Origin: Isoetes taiwanensis
Lineage: Eukaryota > Streptophyta > Lycopodiopsida > Isoetales > Isoetaceae
Length of the DNA stretch: 64,000 nucleotides
NCBI GenBank assembly: GCA_021234155.1
Contig: JAJEKV010000025.1
Coordinates: 4,596,078 to 4,660,077 of the forward strand
Direction: 5' to 3'
The first letter of the stretch is position 1, and each line of letters starts with the position of its first letter. Shown piece after piece: positions 12,891-23,750 of this stretch. The notes beneath the pieces are model-generated. The model ran no database searches. It was not told the DNA's origin and saw nothing but the letters and a program-made list of their open reading frames with translations. The translations under genes and the position numbers were made by a program.

Positions 12891-15800
12891 ATGAGCCATT
12901 ATGGTTGTATAGAATAAAGGCTTTAAGTTTCATATTAGAAACAAAGATTAGTAGCAACATTATATCTTTTACTATAACTCGTAGTTGCATGCAAACCAAT
13001 GATTTTCTTTCGTTTTAACAATTGATATTTAGTAAACAAGATGCTGACACATTGGAGGGTTTCACTCTTTGTCCGCTGGAAGTTCTAGTTGCTTGTGATG
13101 GTTTGGGACTCGTCAGATGTTAGAAGGGTTGGTTTTTTCATGATTTACACTTTTAGGAAGGAGTCTTAGGGTTCTTCGACTCATTCTCTTTACTCTTATG
13201 CAAGAGTTAGGTTATATAGTGCTCAATAGGGTTCTCGCATGTTACGGTGTCTCATTTTTAGTGTCCTTTTGTCCACCCAAATTAGCACTATTTTTTAGTA
13301 TTATGGGAAGAGGGAAATTCAAATTTAACGAGAATATCGGGAGGTGGTTGATTCCCCCTTTCTCGAGGGAGAGAGATCTCGTTTCTTTCTTTCCATCCAT
13401 TTTTTGTTCAGGCTTCTTGTGATCCAATGACTAATGACGAAGACAGGAGGCGGAAATGGTGTTTGCAGAAGCAACGGCAAAGAGCAAGCAAGATAAGGCA
13501 ACAATTGTCAAATGAAAATTTAGATTGGAGTATTGAGCACTCAAAAGAGCAATTGCAACATGCAGCCTCCATAATCACGAAAACGTTTTTGGATTTGATA
13601 GGTTCGATGTCTACAGACCAGAAGAAAGAAGTATGGCATCTAGTGGAGAACAGCAAAGTTATGGAGGTTGCAGTGTCTGATAAGGAAAAGATTGTTCACA
13701 GTGAAATTGTCGGTAGCATCCAAGAAACCATACAGCATGTGAAAGGAGTGGAGTCCAATGACAAATTAGCAGCAAAAAGAGCAGCATTAGTCATGGCACT
13801 TGGGAAGGTCAGGCATGGCAGCAAAAGATTAGCTGCCAAGGCTTTAGGAATTCATCCAAGGAATTGTTCCAGAGCTAAGAAGCACCGTGTTGCAATTAGT
13901 GATAAAAACGCATTGTGGGCTCTTGGGGGAAGGAAGAAGAGAAAGGATTCCTTGAGCCAAGAAGTGATCGAAAAAGTTGTGGATTATTGGACAAACTACA
14001 CCAGAGTTTCGCCTAACTTCAAGGACGTCAGATCTGGTAGAGGAAAACATCCTAAGCATCCAACACATTACCTTGATGTGAGCCAGGTATACTATCTGTA
14101 GATCAGTTTTTTACTAAGTCTTTTTCACGTTTACTAATACTAATATTTTTTATAAGTTTTGAAGTATTGATTCCAATATGATCTGCTAATGGAATTAATC
14201 TGCACGTTCTTCTCGTGATAGCAAGTCTTAGTGCTATTGATGGTTGATAATGGATCATTTTTTGATATAGTGCTAAGGTTTCTCATCTTTATAATGTTGG
14301 TGCCACGTTTAGTAATTGTGTTGATGTTAGTGCCATTGTTAGTGATTTTGTAAATGACAGTGCTAATATTACTAATTTCGTTAATGTTGTTCCACTGTTA
14401 GTAATTTTGTCAATGTTAGCACTAAACTTAATCTGTAGTTAGTGAAGCACCACCTACCACTACAGATTAGCAATGCTTTCATCTCAATGTCCTAGCACTG
14501 GTTAGTGGTTTGGTTTGCTAAGGGTTATGTTGTAATGCAAGGAATCAGTAATTAGTTCTAAGTTGCTATTCATTAGCAGTTGTTTTTTCTAGTGGTATTA
14601 GCACTAGCATTTACTAAGTAGTTTTCTATTCTTATTCTGCAGACAAAATTCTTCACTAGTTTCAAGCAAGACAATTTAGATGTTCAAATTAAGCAGAGAG
14701 CCTTCGAGAAATTAAAGCCTTACTTTGTTGTAAAGCTATCTGAATTCAATACCTGTTGTTGCATCTATCATGAGAGGAGTGTCAATGCTGAGGGAAGGGG
14801 TGAAGAACATGAGGAAAAAGTCCATGGTGCATGGTGCAGATTGCACCTGTGAGTGCAAGATATGTGACCACACGGCAAGCCAAGTAGGATGCAATGCAGC
14901 AAGACATGTTTGGCAGTCTAACAGTGACAAGTGGAGAAGCATGGTTTGCCCAAAGCCTGAAGGTGAGGAGTGGCACAATAAAGCATACTTGTCAGGAACC
15001 TGCAGCAAATGTGGTGTGGACAAAATGGAAAGGTGTCCAAAAGAAGAAACAAAGGACAGTACCTCAAAAATCATTTGGGAAAACATAGACTACATTGAAA
15101 TTGTTAAGGATAAAAATGGCAAACCCAAAAAAAGAATTGAGCATCAATATTTACAGACTTCACCCAATGTTTTGATGGAAACCTTCAGATCTAAAGCAAA
15201 GGAGTTTGTGACACATAATTTCAGGTATAAATGGCAGCAAGCCATATTTAGATAACTACTGAACAGGTTTGCTGGTGATACTATTGTATCAGTGGTTGAC
15301 TTTGCAGAGAATTACTCTTTCAAGGAGCAGAATGAAGTCCAGTCCAAGCATTGGCATAATGAGCAGATCACTATTCTTGTGCACTCACATATAGAAGGGA
15401 TCCTGAGACACAAGAAATGATCAAGGAAGAACATTTTTATATATCTGATGACAGAAAATATGATTCTTTGTTTGTGCAGCATTGCTTTCTCTTACACAAT
15501 CATTGGATGCAAGAGAAGGAAATCACTTTGAAGAAGCATTATGTCTTCTCAGATGGTGCAGCCTCACAATTCAAAGGTAAAAAAATCATTTACTTTGATG
15601 CTAGATTCAAATCTTTAACAGGTTTAGACATGATATGGAACTTTTGGTGCTCTGGCCATGGGAAGGGAGAACATGCTGGTGCAAGAGCAGTAATAAAGAG
15701 GGCTTTGAGAGCAGCACAGTTGAAGGGCAGCAAGATGACCAATGCACACGAGGTGGTGGAATGGCTAAAGCAGTACATGTCAACAGCAGCACCCACAACA

Positions 15801-16109
15801 TATAAAAAGAAGATTCAAACTGTAAGTAGAACTTTTTAGGAGGTTGAAATAGGACAAGTGAACAGAAAAAATCAGTGGGAAGCACGTCCTATTGAAGGAT
15901 CTAGAAACCTTCATTGTTTCCATGGGTGTTCAAATCACATGATACATTTACAGGTCAGAAACCTCTCTTGCTTTTGCACATATTGTTTAGATTTGAATTG
16001 GGAATCTTGCCCCATGTATCATACTAAGAAGTTTGAACTAGTTGTGGTACAGCCCATCAAAGCTATTATTGAAGAAGAAGTACATGATGAAGGAGAAGAA
16101 GCAGGGAAA

Positions 16110-17989
16110 CAGGGAAAACTCAGAGCACAAGGCCAGGCCGGTTTTCGACCAGAGTACTCGACTACGGACCATCTAGTGACCCTAAGAATAATGATAGAAC
16201 AGGCAAAGGAGAACAACAGGAAAATCATATGCTGCTTCGTGGACTTTAGGAAGGCGTTCGACACAGTACCCAGAGATAAGCTCATTCTGAGATTAATAGG
16301 ATTAAGAGCACCAGATGGGTTGGTAGGATCAATCGCAAGGCTATACCAAAAAGTATATGCCAAAATGGAAGGGGGAGGGGAAGCAATAGACTGCGACACA
16401 GGAGTAAAGCAAGGATGCCCGTTATCACCCACGCTTTTTGGGATATACATAGATGCCCTACAGGAATTCTTAGAGGAGAAAGAGGGAGATAAGGAAGCAC
16501 CAATGATAGGGAGAACGAAGGTTCCAATAATGCTATATGCAGACGACTTAGGTATGATGGCAACCAAAGTCAAAGGAATGCATAGAATGCTAGAGATACT
16601 AGAAGAGTTCTGTTTGGAAACAGGATTAACAGTCAATCTGGACAAGACAAAAATAGTGACCTTCGGTACAAAGACGAAGCACAAGCCCTTCAAATACAAG
16701 GGGCGAGAGCTAGAGGAAACCACAGGATACTGTGTGCACGGGCTATGACACACATGGCGGGGAAGTGGTCAAAAAGGCGCATAAATGATTTCAAAAGAAT
16801 GGGAAACTATTACACCATGATGAATTACTGCACTAACAACAGAATCACCAATTGGGAAATCAAAACATATCTGTTTAACACATTAGTAGCATCGACGCAG
16901 TTATACGGATGTGAAACATGGGGACCAGGTCTAACAGAGAAAAAGTGGGAGAAACAGGAAGGGATACTGAGACAATGGCACGGACAGGAATTCCAGGTGA
17001 AAGCAGGTACATCATTAGCAACAATCATATATGAAACAGGAGAAAAACCAATGGAGGTGAGAGCATGGGAAAGAACAGTAAGGTACCTAATAAAGGATAA
17101 CAGTTATGGGAAAGAGGATAAGTTATCATCACTGGCGATGGAGGAATCAGCAAAGCAACACATAGTAAAAGGCAAGGGATGGTTTAACGATGTGGCGAGA
17201 TGGACGGCTGGCATGGGGGTGCAATTAAATCAGATTATACAAGCAAATGGATGGGACGAAGAATGGACGGACAAGGCAATGAGAAGTCGGGTCGGCACAA
17301 AGATACAGTCCGAAAAGTGGAATGGCTATTGGGAACCTTCAATCCCACGGGACAGAATAGGACATATTACATACAAAAGCGACTGTGGTAGAAGCAAACA
17401 GAGGAACGCTTAGCTAGGTTCAGAATGGGGAGCCAACGATCTACACTAATTGAGAAGGATAGGTGGAGAAATGTAGACAGAGCAGAGCTTAATATGCCGC
17501 TATGTGATGAAAAGGGCAAAATAGAAGACTTAAATGCATATGGTCAAAGAATGTCCCGGCCCACGCAGATATAAGGTCCAAATTTAACAAGGTCGTGGGA
17601 CCTCCCACCCCAAAGACCGATGGACAAAGAAGAGACGCTACGATGTAGCTTAAAGCTATAAAAGAGATGATAATTAGACAGGGGGTGCACAAAGAGAAGG
17701 GTCCGATAATCCGAGAAGCACCATCGAGGCTTAATCGAGAGGCCCACAAAGGACAGCTCAAAGCTGTTGATAACGATGCATTGTGTATGGCCAAAGAAGC
17801 CAACTAAAAAGCACGATGCGGGTATTAAAAAGAACAAGAGAAGCCCGCTAGAAGGCTACATAAACCTGTGCGTCTGTTTGTTGGCAGCACCCTAATTTTT
17901 GGGAGCTCGCAGGATGCTACAAAAGTCCGGGGGCCTCACGGCCTGAGGGACGTTAATGTATATTCTATTCTATTCTATTCTATTCTATT
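16110..17989 (+). mobile_element. 5'-truncated LINE retrotransposon inside the transposase-like gene
   Basis: The reverse transcriptase is readable from GQAGFRPEYSTTDHL near 16135. Motif A is CFVDFRKAFDTVPRDKL, motif B is GVKQGCPLSPTLFGIYID and motif C is the YADD box near 16540. A frameshift near 16735 moves the frame to 16745-17413, which carries the thumb-like region LFNTLVASTQLYGCETW. Another break follows, and a C-terminal piece with QRSTLIEKDRWRN is readable to about 17570. An untranslated part ends in a (TATTC)n tail at 17961-17989. The endonuclease and the N-terminal half are absent, as expected from incomplete reverse transcription. The 5' junction is approximate, and I could not find a convincing target-site duplication. 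The host frame continues on both sides, which shows that this is an insertion. Confidence 0.9.
17961..17989 (+). repeat. (TATTC)n microsatellite tail of the LINE
   Basis: About six pentanucleotide repeats directly follow GGACGTTAATGTA and abut resumed host coding sequence. LINEs ending in short tandem repeats instead of poly-A are a known pattern. Confidence 0.85.
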
Positions 17990-18569
17990 GACAGCGCTGA
18001 CTTATGTAGCATGCAAGTATCTATAGGTGATGTCTTTGCAGTGGTGGCTCCAAATAACAATCACGAGAATGTGAAATTCTACCTTATCCTATGTACCAAA
18101 GCTAAGTACTTGGTGTTAGAAGACTTTGTAGATATACAAGGGCAGAAGTTTGTGAAAGGGGATGAGGTCATAGAAGGGACATACTATGAGAAGTTGGTGA
18201 ATTGTAAATCCAGCTATAAGTTTTGTAGAGGAAATAAAGCAATTATTTATGCCACTCAAGTTGCAAAGAACAAAGTCAGGTTGGTTCAAGCAAAGCACGT
18301 TGTTAAGCGGGGAGTGGTTTACACTCTAAGTGCCAAAAAAGAACAAGATATTCTAGAGAGGCTTCCCATGTTGTTGGAATAGTGGAAAGAGCAATTGTGT
18401 AAAGGGTACTGTATAGGTACTTTTATGAATATAAAGAAGTTTTTGTATTTTGCATTCTCATTTTTTATGCTTCAGTTACAGAATTTTGTACTCGAATGTT
18501 GAATGAATTCCAAATTTCAATCAATTTCAATTGTTGGTGTTTCATAGTATTTTAAATTGCTGGTATACA

Positions 18570-18890
18570 GACAAGGCACTGAGGCCAATTTACAAGGTAA
18601 AACATCTAAGTACAAGGTATAACAAAACCAAGGTAAAACATGTAAGTACAACAGAATTAGAAAAAGACACAAGACATAAATTTACACAAGGCACAAGGTA
18701 TAACAAAACCACAAATTTACAGAAAGGCACAAGGCCATCATCCACATTAAAGAAGGCACTAGGGCCTGGATTACAGAAGGCACAAGGCCTGGATTACAGT
18801 CGGCACAAGGCACTTACAATTAAAGGCACTAAGGCCTGGATTAAACAAAAGGCACAAGGCCTGGATTAAAGTGAAGGCGTAATAAAAAGG
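18570..18890. repeat. Degenerate GGCACAAGGCC minisatellite, array 1
   Basis: The core AAGGCAC(A/T)AAGGCC, often followed by TGGATTACAG, recurs at irregular spacings of about 20-35 bp. The short open frame through it is a product of the repeat. Confidence 0.8.
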
Positions 18891-20868
18891 TATTACAAAA
18901 CCAATTGATTAAAACAGAAAACAAAACCAGAAATTTTCAGAAAGGCACAAACAAAACCAGATTTTTTCAGTTCTAGAACTACTACGGAAAACACAGACAA
19001 GAATGCTAATGCTGGTCATGCTGCATCTCCTTCATAACCAAAAACAAAGTGTACACTGAAAGCAAATTAGTGAAACCATTATGGCCGGGATTAAAAAACC
19101 TCGCCCTTTCGGGTTTTCGAGGAAAAACCCTGACAATAATGGGATCACTAACTTATGCTAAAAATTAAAATAGGCTCTATACCCTCATGCTGACTAGCCT
19201 TGTTGGGTGAAAATACATTATAACAATGAAGTTTGCAAAGACAAAGTATGTTTAAATTGCCTTCTTTACTGCCTTCAACATGTGTCTAGATTTCAAATCC
19301 TTCGCCCCAAATGCCAAGCTGTAGGAAAATGCTCACCAATATCCCTGCATACACAAGAAAAAATGAACCAAAAGCCACTAAGGCTTAACCAGGCACGAGG
19401 GCCTCCATCCAGGCACGAGGACCTCTATCCCGGCACGAGGGCCTCCATTCAGGCACAAGGGTCTCAACAAGGCACAAAGGCCCCCCAACTAGGCACTGCC
19501 TCCAACTAGATGTAAGTTACAGTAAAGTATACATCAGGAGAAGGGTGGGGGGGTGGGACCAAAACGTACGAAGGAGAAAGGGAAGATGCAAATGAGAGCT
19601 GATAAGAGAGCAAGGGGACGAAAAGGAACTTAAATAAGGTGCTGGAAGGGGAAAGAACAAAAACTAACTACTAACTACCTTCGTAGTTCTAGAACCTTGT
19701 TTTCCTTCTATTCGGTGAAACGAAGGAAAACATCATTTCTAGAACTACTACGGAAAACACAGACAAGAATGCTGAAGAAGAGGCAGAACAAAACAACATA
19801 ATCTAAATAAGCTTGACGAAGGATAAGAAAAAACTAAAAGTTGTTCATATGCATTGAAAACTGGGTAGGAAATAAACAACCTCCCATAGAAGGTATTGCG
19901 TAGGAAATAAAGAACTTCCTCCAAGAGCAATTGACGAGCATGAATACATGGCGAATAACAAGAACAAATGGACAAGGCCGAACAAATTATCTGAGGTAAA
20001 GGTTGGAGTTATAGATGGAAGGCACAAAAAGATAAGGAAAACCAACAGTTTGGCATAACAAGCAACTCTACATAGCCACCGAACCACCATTGAGCCCAAC
20101 ATCATTTAGATATCAAATAACCATCCATAGCAATATATAGCCTTAAGATAAACGTCACCTCAAATTTGAGCATAAAGTGGGTACCAAAAAAAATTATTAA
20201 CATGACATATCGGGTTACAGGAGCAAAAAAGCCTTAGAATGGGAGAACTATCCAACGGATCAGTTAGGTTTTTTGTAGAGGGCGGAAGAACTGGCTGCCG
20301 CACATCTTGGCATGCGAAGCTCTGGCCGCCGCATACAGGGCCACGAAAATACAGGGCCACGAAAAGCTCTGGCTGTGAAGTAAATACAGGGCCACGAAAA
20401 GCTTTGGCAAAAACACAGACATGTAAGACAAGCAGATCGGAAAACATGCGAAACACAGGCCAAGGTTTTATTTATGAAGACTGTATGTAGATAGCAACAG
20501 AAATCACATTTATTGAGATTCGGCTGGCCTTACTTGAAAACACTAGAAACAGGAACAAGATCTACCATTATAACAGCTCTGGAAACCAACTATTCCCAAA
20601 AATATCTCACTGGTACTGCATTTTGAAACCGGCACTGCATTTTGATTCAATCGAAAGCAGCCAAAACAGAACCTTATTTCTCAAAATAGACAAACTCAGC
20701 CGAAAGAAAACTACTTAAGCAGAAACAACTGGATTGATCAACTGAACCGAATTATTTTCAAGCAAATAACTGAACCGAAATTATTCTTAGCATGAACTGA
20801 CAAGCATTATGAGCCTTTTAGAAGACTTACCACAGATCCTTAGAGCCAGAAAATATCTAGCAAGGCCT
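18891..20868. other. Repeat-rich stretch without a clear gene
   Basis: This contains a second GGCACAAGGCC array near 19380-19500, the first 181-bp direct repeat at 19556-19736 and a short tandem repeat at about 20330-20460 (CAGGGCCACGAAAAGCT two to three times). About 36 bp starting TTCTAGAACTACTACGG occurs at both 18971 and 19737. I see no convincing protein frame. Confidence 0.6.
19556..19736. repeat. 181-bp direct repeat, copy A
   Basis: Starts GGACCAAAACGTACGAAGG and ends GAAAACATCAT. It is nearly identical to 21470-21650 and of equal length, with only a few substitutions, so the duplication is young. Confidence 0.9.
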
Positions 20869-21388
20869 TTAGCATGGTAAAATCCCCATATTTGGGCCGT
20901 TCTTCACATCAGAAAGGGCTAAAGCCCCCATCTCATAGAATTCTGCAACTCTTGGCCCTTCTCTATCTCTAATGCAGATTAGATTTTTCCTGTCAGCAAT
21001 TAAAGAATTACCTCTATCAATGATGTCCTTGGCATATCCAAAGTCTTGCGCAACTGCAAATGGGAGAGTCCTCTAATTGATTCAAGAAATCAAATTATTT
21101 GATATTTTCATGGAACTTCAGGATAGGAGCTCTTGATTTCTTGTTCTTCCGATGAATCTCCTCTTGAAGAGATGAGATCTTAGATTCTAAAGCCACAGCA
21201 ATTTCCGCCTTTGAGCCCTTCAGATCGTCTATTCTCGCTTCCAACCTGCTCTCTAAGACGCCCTTCAAACTGTCTATCTTGGCTTCCAACCTATCCTCGA
21301 TGGCTTTAAGCCATGCCGAAACATCATCAGAAGGAGCATCAGCCGCCCGCCTCTTCCGAAGTTTTAACACACTAGCTTTTGAAGCCAT
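20869..21388 (-). CDS. Hypothetical coiled-coil protein of a repeat element, two possible exons
   Basis: The first open frame runs from the ATG at 21388 to 21095 (97 residues). It opens with a basic MASKASVLKLRKRR. A strong heptad-like coiled coil follows, built on repeated units of the type DRLEAKIDSLKG and SRLEARIDDLKG. A second frame at 21072-20869 is preceded by AATTAG, a plausible acceptor. It reads as 67 well-formed residues including FAVAQDFGYAKDII and LICIRDREGPRVAEFYEMG, then a stop. I could not find a convincing donor joining the two, so they may be separate or broken. The 181-bp repeat at 21470-21650 lies immediately upstream and carries a TATA-like TATTTAAG on this strand, so it may be the promoter. 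Function unknown; probably element-encoded. Confidence 0.45.
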
Positions 21389-21469
21389 AGCAACTAGCGT
21401 GATGCACACAAAAAAAACACGCTGTAGACAGAACTCTAAGGAAACTAAGGAAACGGTGAAGCAATAGAT

Positions 21470-21650
21470 GGACCAAAACGTACGAAGGAGAAAGGGAAGA
21501 TGCAAATGAGAGCTGATAAGAGAGCAAGGGGACGAAAAAGAACTTAAATAAGGTGCTGGAAGGGAAAAGAACAAAAACTAACTACTAACTACCTTCGTAG
21601 TTCTAGAACCTTGTTTTCCTTCTATTAGGTGAAACGAAGGAAAACATCAT
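21470..21650. repeat. 181-bp direct repeat, copy B
   Basis: Near-identical partner of 19556-19736, offset by 1914 bp. It sits just upstream of the minus-strand coiled-coil frame. A pair of short identical direct repeats around 1.7 kb could be the terminal repeats of a small LTR-like element, although obvious TG...CA ends are not seen. Confidence 0.88.
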
Positions 21651-21840
21651 AAAGGCACAAGGCCATCATATATTACAATAGGCACTAAGGCTTGTGTTAC
21701 AGTAGGGTCGGCACAGCCATTACATTTCAAAGGCACTAAGGCCTGTTTCACAGAAGGGTCATTACAAAGAAAGGCACAAAGGCCTATAGCATCTGTTTTT
21801 AAAAAAAATTACAAAGGCACAAAAGGCCTGTTTCTGAAGA
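21651..21840. repeat. Degenerate GGCACAAGGCC minisatellite, array 2
   Basis: Begins directly at the end of 181-bp copy B. Units of AAGGCACAAAGGCCTGT recur five or more times. Confidence 0.78.
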
Positions 21841-21895
21841 ACTTGATCAAAAGAAAAAAACAAAAACAAAACGTGTCTTCATGAGCTGCGAGACT

Positions 21896-22402
21896 TCAAG
21901 CTTCATCTGTAAGAAAACTTCAGAAAGTTAGAAAGCTCATGGGAAAGAAAGCAAAAATTGAAATTGCATGCGACTTACTCTCCAGCCAAGTTTGAAATTC
22001 AAGAAAAATTTCTTCTTCTTCTTCGTCCAGGTCTTCTTCTTCGCTGGTTGTCTCATGTTCGCTCCAGACCTCATCTTCTGAATCATACTGCTCCTCAGAA
22101 GAATCCACGTCAGAGGAATCGAATTGTGAAGAATCCACCTCTTCTAAAAGCTCAGAAAGAGAGTCTTCAGAGCTGCTGGAATCGGAGCTGCTGTACTCAG
22201 GCTGCTGCTCGGGGCTCTCAAAAGAATTGGTCTCGACAGAATTGGTCTCAACATAATTGGGCTCCTACAAAGGCATTGTCCAAGAACCTATTCCATAACT
22301 CGCGAGGACCTGCGCCATAGGTAAGGAAAGCAATGACCGGCGCTTGGAAGGGCCAGGGGCAGGGGAAGCAGAGCGGGAGGGGGAGCGGCAGCGCTTCGAC
22401 AT
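21896..22402 (-). pseudogene. Hypothetical acidic serine-rich protein with one in-frame TAG
   Basis: From the ATG at 22402 the frame starts MSKRCRSPSRSASPAPGPSK, a basic SR-rich head. A TAG interrupts at 22265-22267. The same frame then continues as a long acidic tail rich in Ser, Asp and Glu (PEQQPEYSSSDSSSSEDS, later TSEEEDLDEEEEEIF). The tail ends at a strong donor (GAGA then GTAAGT at 21978). An acceptor after TTACAG at 21907 gives a three-residue last exon ending in TGA at 21896. The TAG may be a real nonsense mutation. It could also be part of an acceptor (TTTGTAG then GAGCCC) for an intron I cannot place. A charged protein with a basic head and acidic tail suggests nuclear or chromatin association, but I recognise no family. 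Confidence 0.42.
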
Positions 22403-22679
22403 TCTGTTTCAGAGAATTGGACGATGCTTCTCCCTCACGACCATAGCCTATAAAGGCTGGCGTGAAATTAATTTCATTGGCTACGATTTTAGGATTTCGT
22501 ACCATTAGTATCTTAATCGTAATGATTTAGTAGGATACGAAGTGAAATGTAATTACCTCGAAATGACCATAATTTTATTTTCTAAAACATTAAAAAAAAA
22601 TATATATATATCTATCCTGAAATGGCCATTCTTTTTTGGACACCAATCATCTTATGTTGGCTTGGCACTTGTTTAGTAA

Positions 22680-23260
22680 TTGTAATTATAATTAGTTAGT
22701 GTAAATTGCTTGTTGACTTCAAAATTGTTGACTTATGCTTCACCAAACATGTTGGTCCATGAAAGTCAAACATGTAACAAAGGGGTTGATTCACACTTGT
22801 TGACTTGAAAATTGTTGTCTTACACAATATGCCTTAACATAATGCATAGAATAGCATAGGTCAAAATTGTTGACTTACGCTTTACCAAATGCTTGGGGGT
22901 GATTCACACTTGTTGACTTGAAAATTGTTGTCTCACGCTTTACGAAACATGTTGGTCAATGAAAGTGAAACTTTAGCTTAGGGGTGATTCATACTTGTTG
23001 ACTTGAAAATTGTTGACTTACGCTTTACCAAAGATGTTGGTCAATAAAAGTCAAACATTTGCTTGGGGGTGATTCACACTTCTTGACTTGAAAGTTATGC
23101 CTTAACATAATGCATAGAATAGCATAGGTCAAAATTGTTGACTTATGCTTTACCAAAGGTGATTCACACTTGTTGACTTGAAAATTGTTGACTCACGCTT
23201 TACCAAACACAATATGCATAGGTACACAATATGCCTTAACATAATCCATTCATTTGGCAT
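22680..23260. repeat. Tandem repeat array rich in TTGACT
   Basis: About five diverged units of roughly 80-110 bp contain GGGTGATTCACACTTGTTG, then ACTTGAAAATTGTTGACTTA, then CGCTTTACCAAACATGTTGG. Each unit carries two or more TTGACT/TTGACTT words. Confidence 0.85.
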
Positions 23261-23750
23261 TTGTTGATTTGGCATTTGTTGATTTGGTAACATGTGGAAC
23301 ATTGAATGCAGGTGGGATATTTGAGCCCATTACTAAAAAAAAGGGTGGACGAGGATTACATTTTGAAAGGTCATGACACTCTGGCATGTAACTGAAGATT
23401 ACAAGCCATAGAGCCATAACTTTTCATCATCTAATCTCTATCCACACTCTTCAATAAAGCAGCAAAAAACTATTTATATATGCGCACGAATTTTGTAATA
23501 TATGCATGTGGGATATTGCAAACTTTGTGTTAGGTTTGTGCTAATTTTGGGGTTGTTGTTTTGGCGATAATGCGGGATATTTGAGCCCATTATAACGGGA
23601 ACTGCATACCAGAGAATTATAAAGTTCTTTAAATGTTTGTGGTGTTGATAAACACCAAATTACAATAAAAAGGGGATCTAATATTAAAAAAACATACAAC
23701 AGTTTAGGACAAGTCCATGGTCTTTAGTACCTCCAACACTTTTGTGCTTT

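Larger units (their letters stand above)
13427..18382 (+). pseudogene. Decayed transposase-like gene (unassigned DDE-like family), split by a LINE
   Basis: Exon 1 (13427-14086) starts at an ATG after a TTCAG acceptor. It encodes a basic, coiled N-terminus and an HTH-like region (KRLAAKALGIHPRN). The intron at 14087-14642 is a clean GT-AG in phase 0. Exon 2 begins TKFFTSFKQDN, continues through FEKLKPYFVVKL and a CCCIYH cysteine cluster, then further C-x2-C pairs around 14850-15030. Candidate acidic catalytic positions follow: VVDFAENYSF near 15290, FSDGAASQFKGK near 15550 and WCSGHGKGEHAGARAVIKR near 15640. The C-terminal part (GDVFAVVAPNN onward) resumes at about 17991 after the LINE and ends at 18382. 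Breaks: a frameshift near 14770, a stop at 15253, a frameshift near 15400, a stop at 15837, and the LINE. I believe similar proteins occur in other plants and in animals, but I cannot name the superfamily. The acidic triad is inferred from spacing and motif context. Confidence 0.6.

Noticed and set aside
14736-15086. Minus-strand frame of 116 codons
   Set aside because: Antisense of the cysteine-rich part of the transposase-like gene.
16019-16753. A 244-codon minus-strand open frame
   Set aside because: Antisense of the LINE reverse transcriptase; the plus strand carries YADD and the other RT motifs.
22248-22505. Minus-strand frame beginning MVRNPKIVANE
   Set aside because: It overlaps the SR-rich/acidic frame in another phase. 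The latter has better composition and a splice donor.
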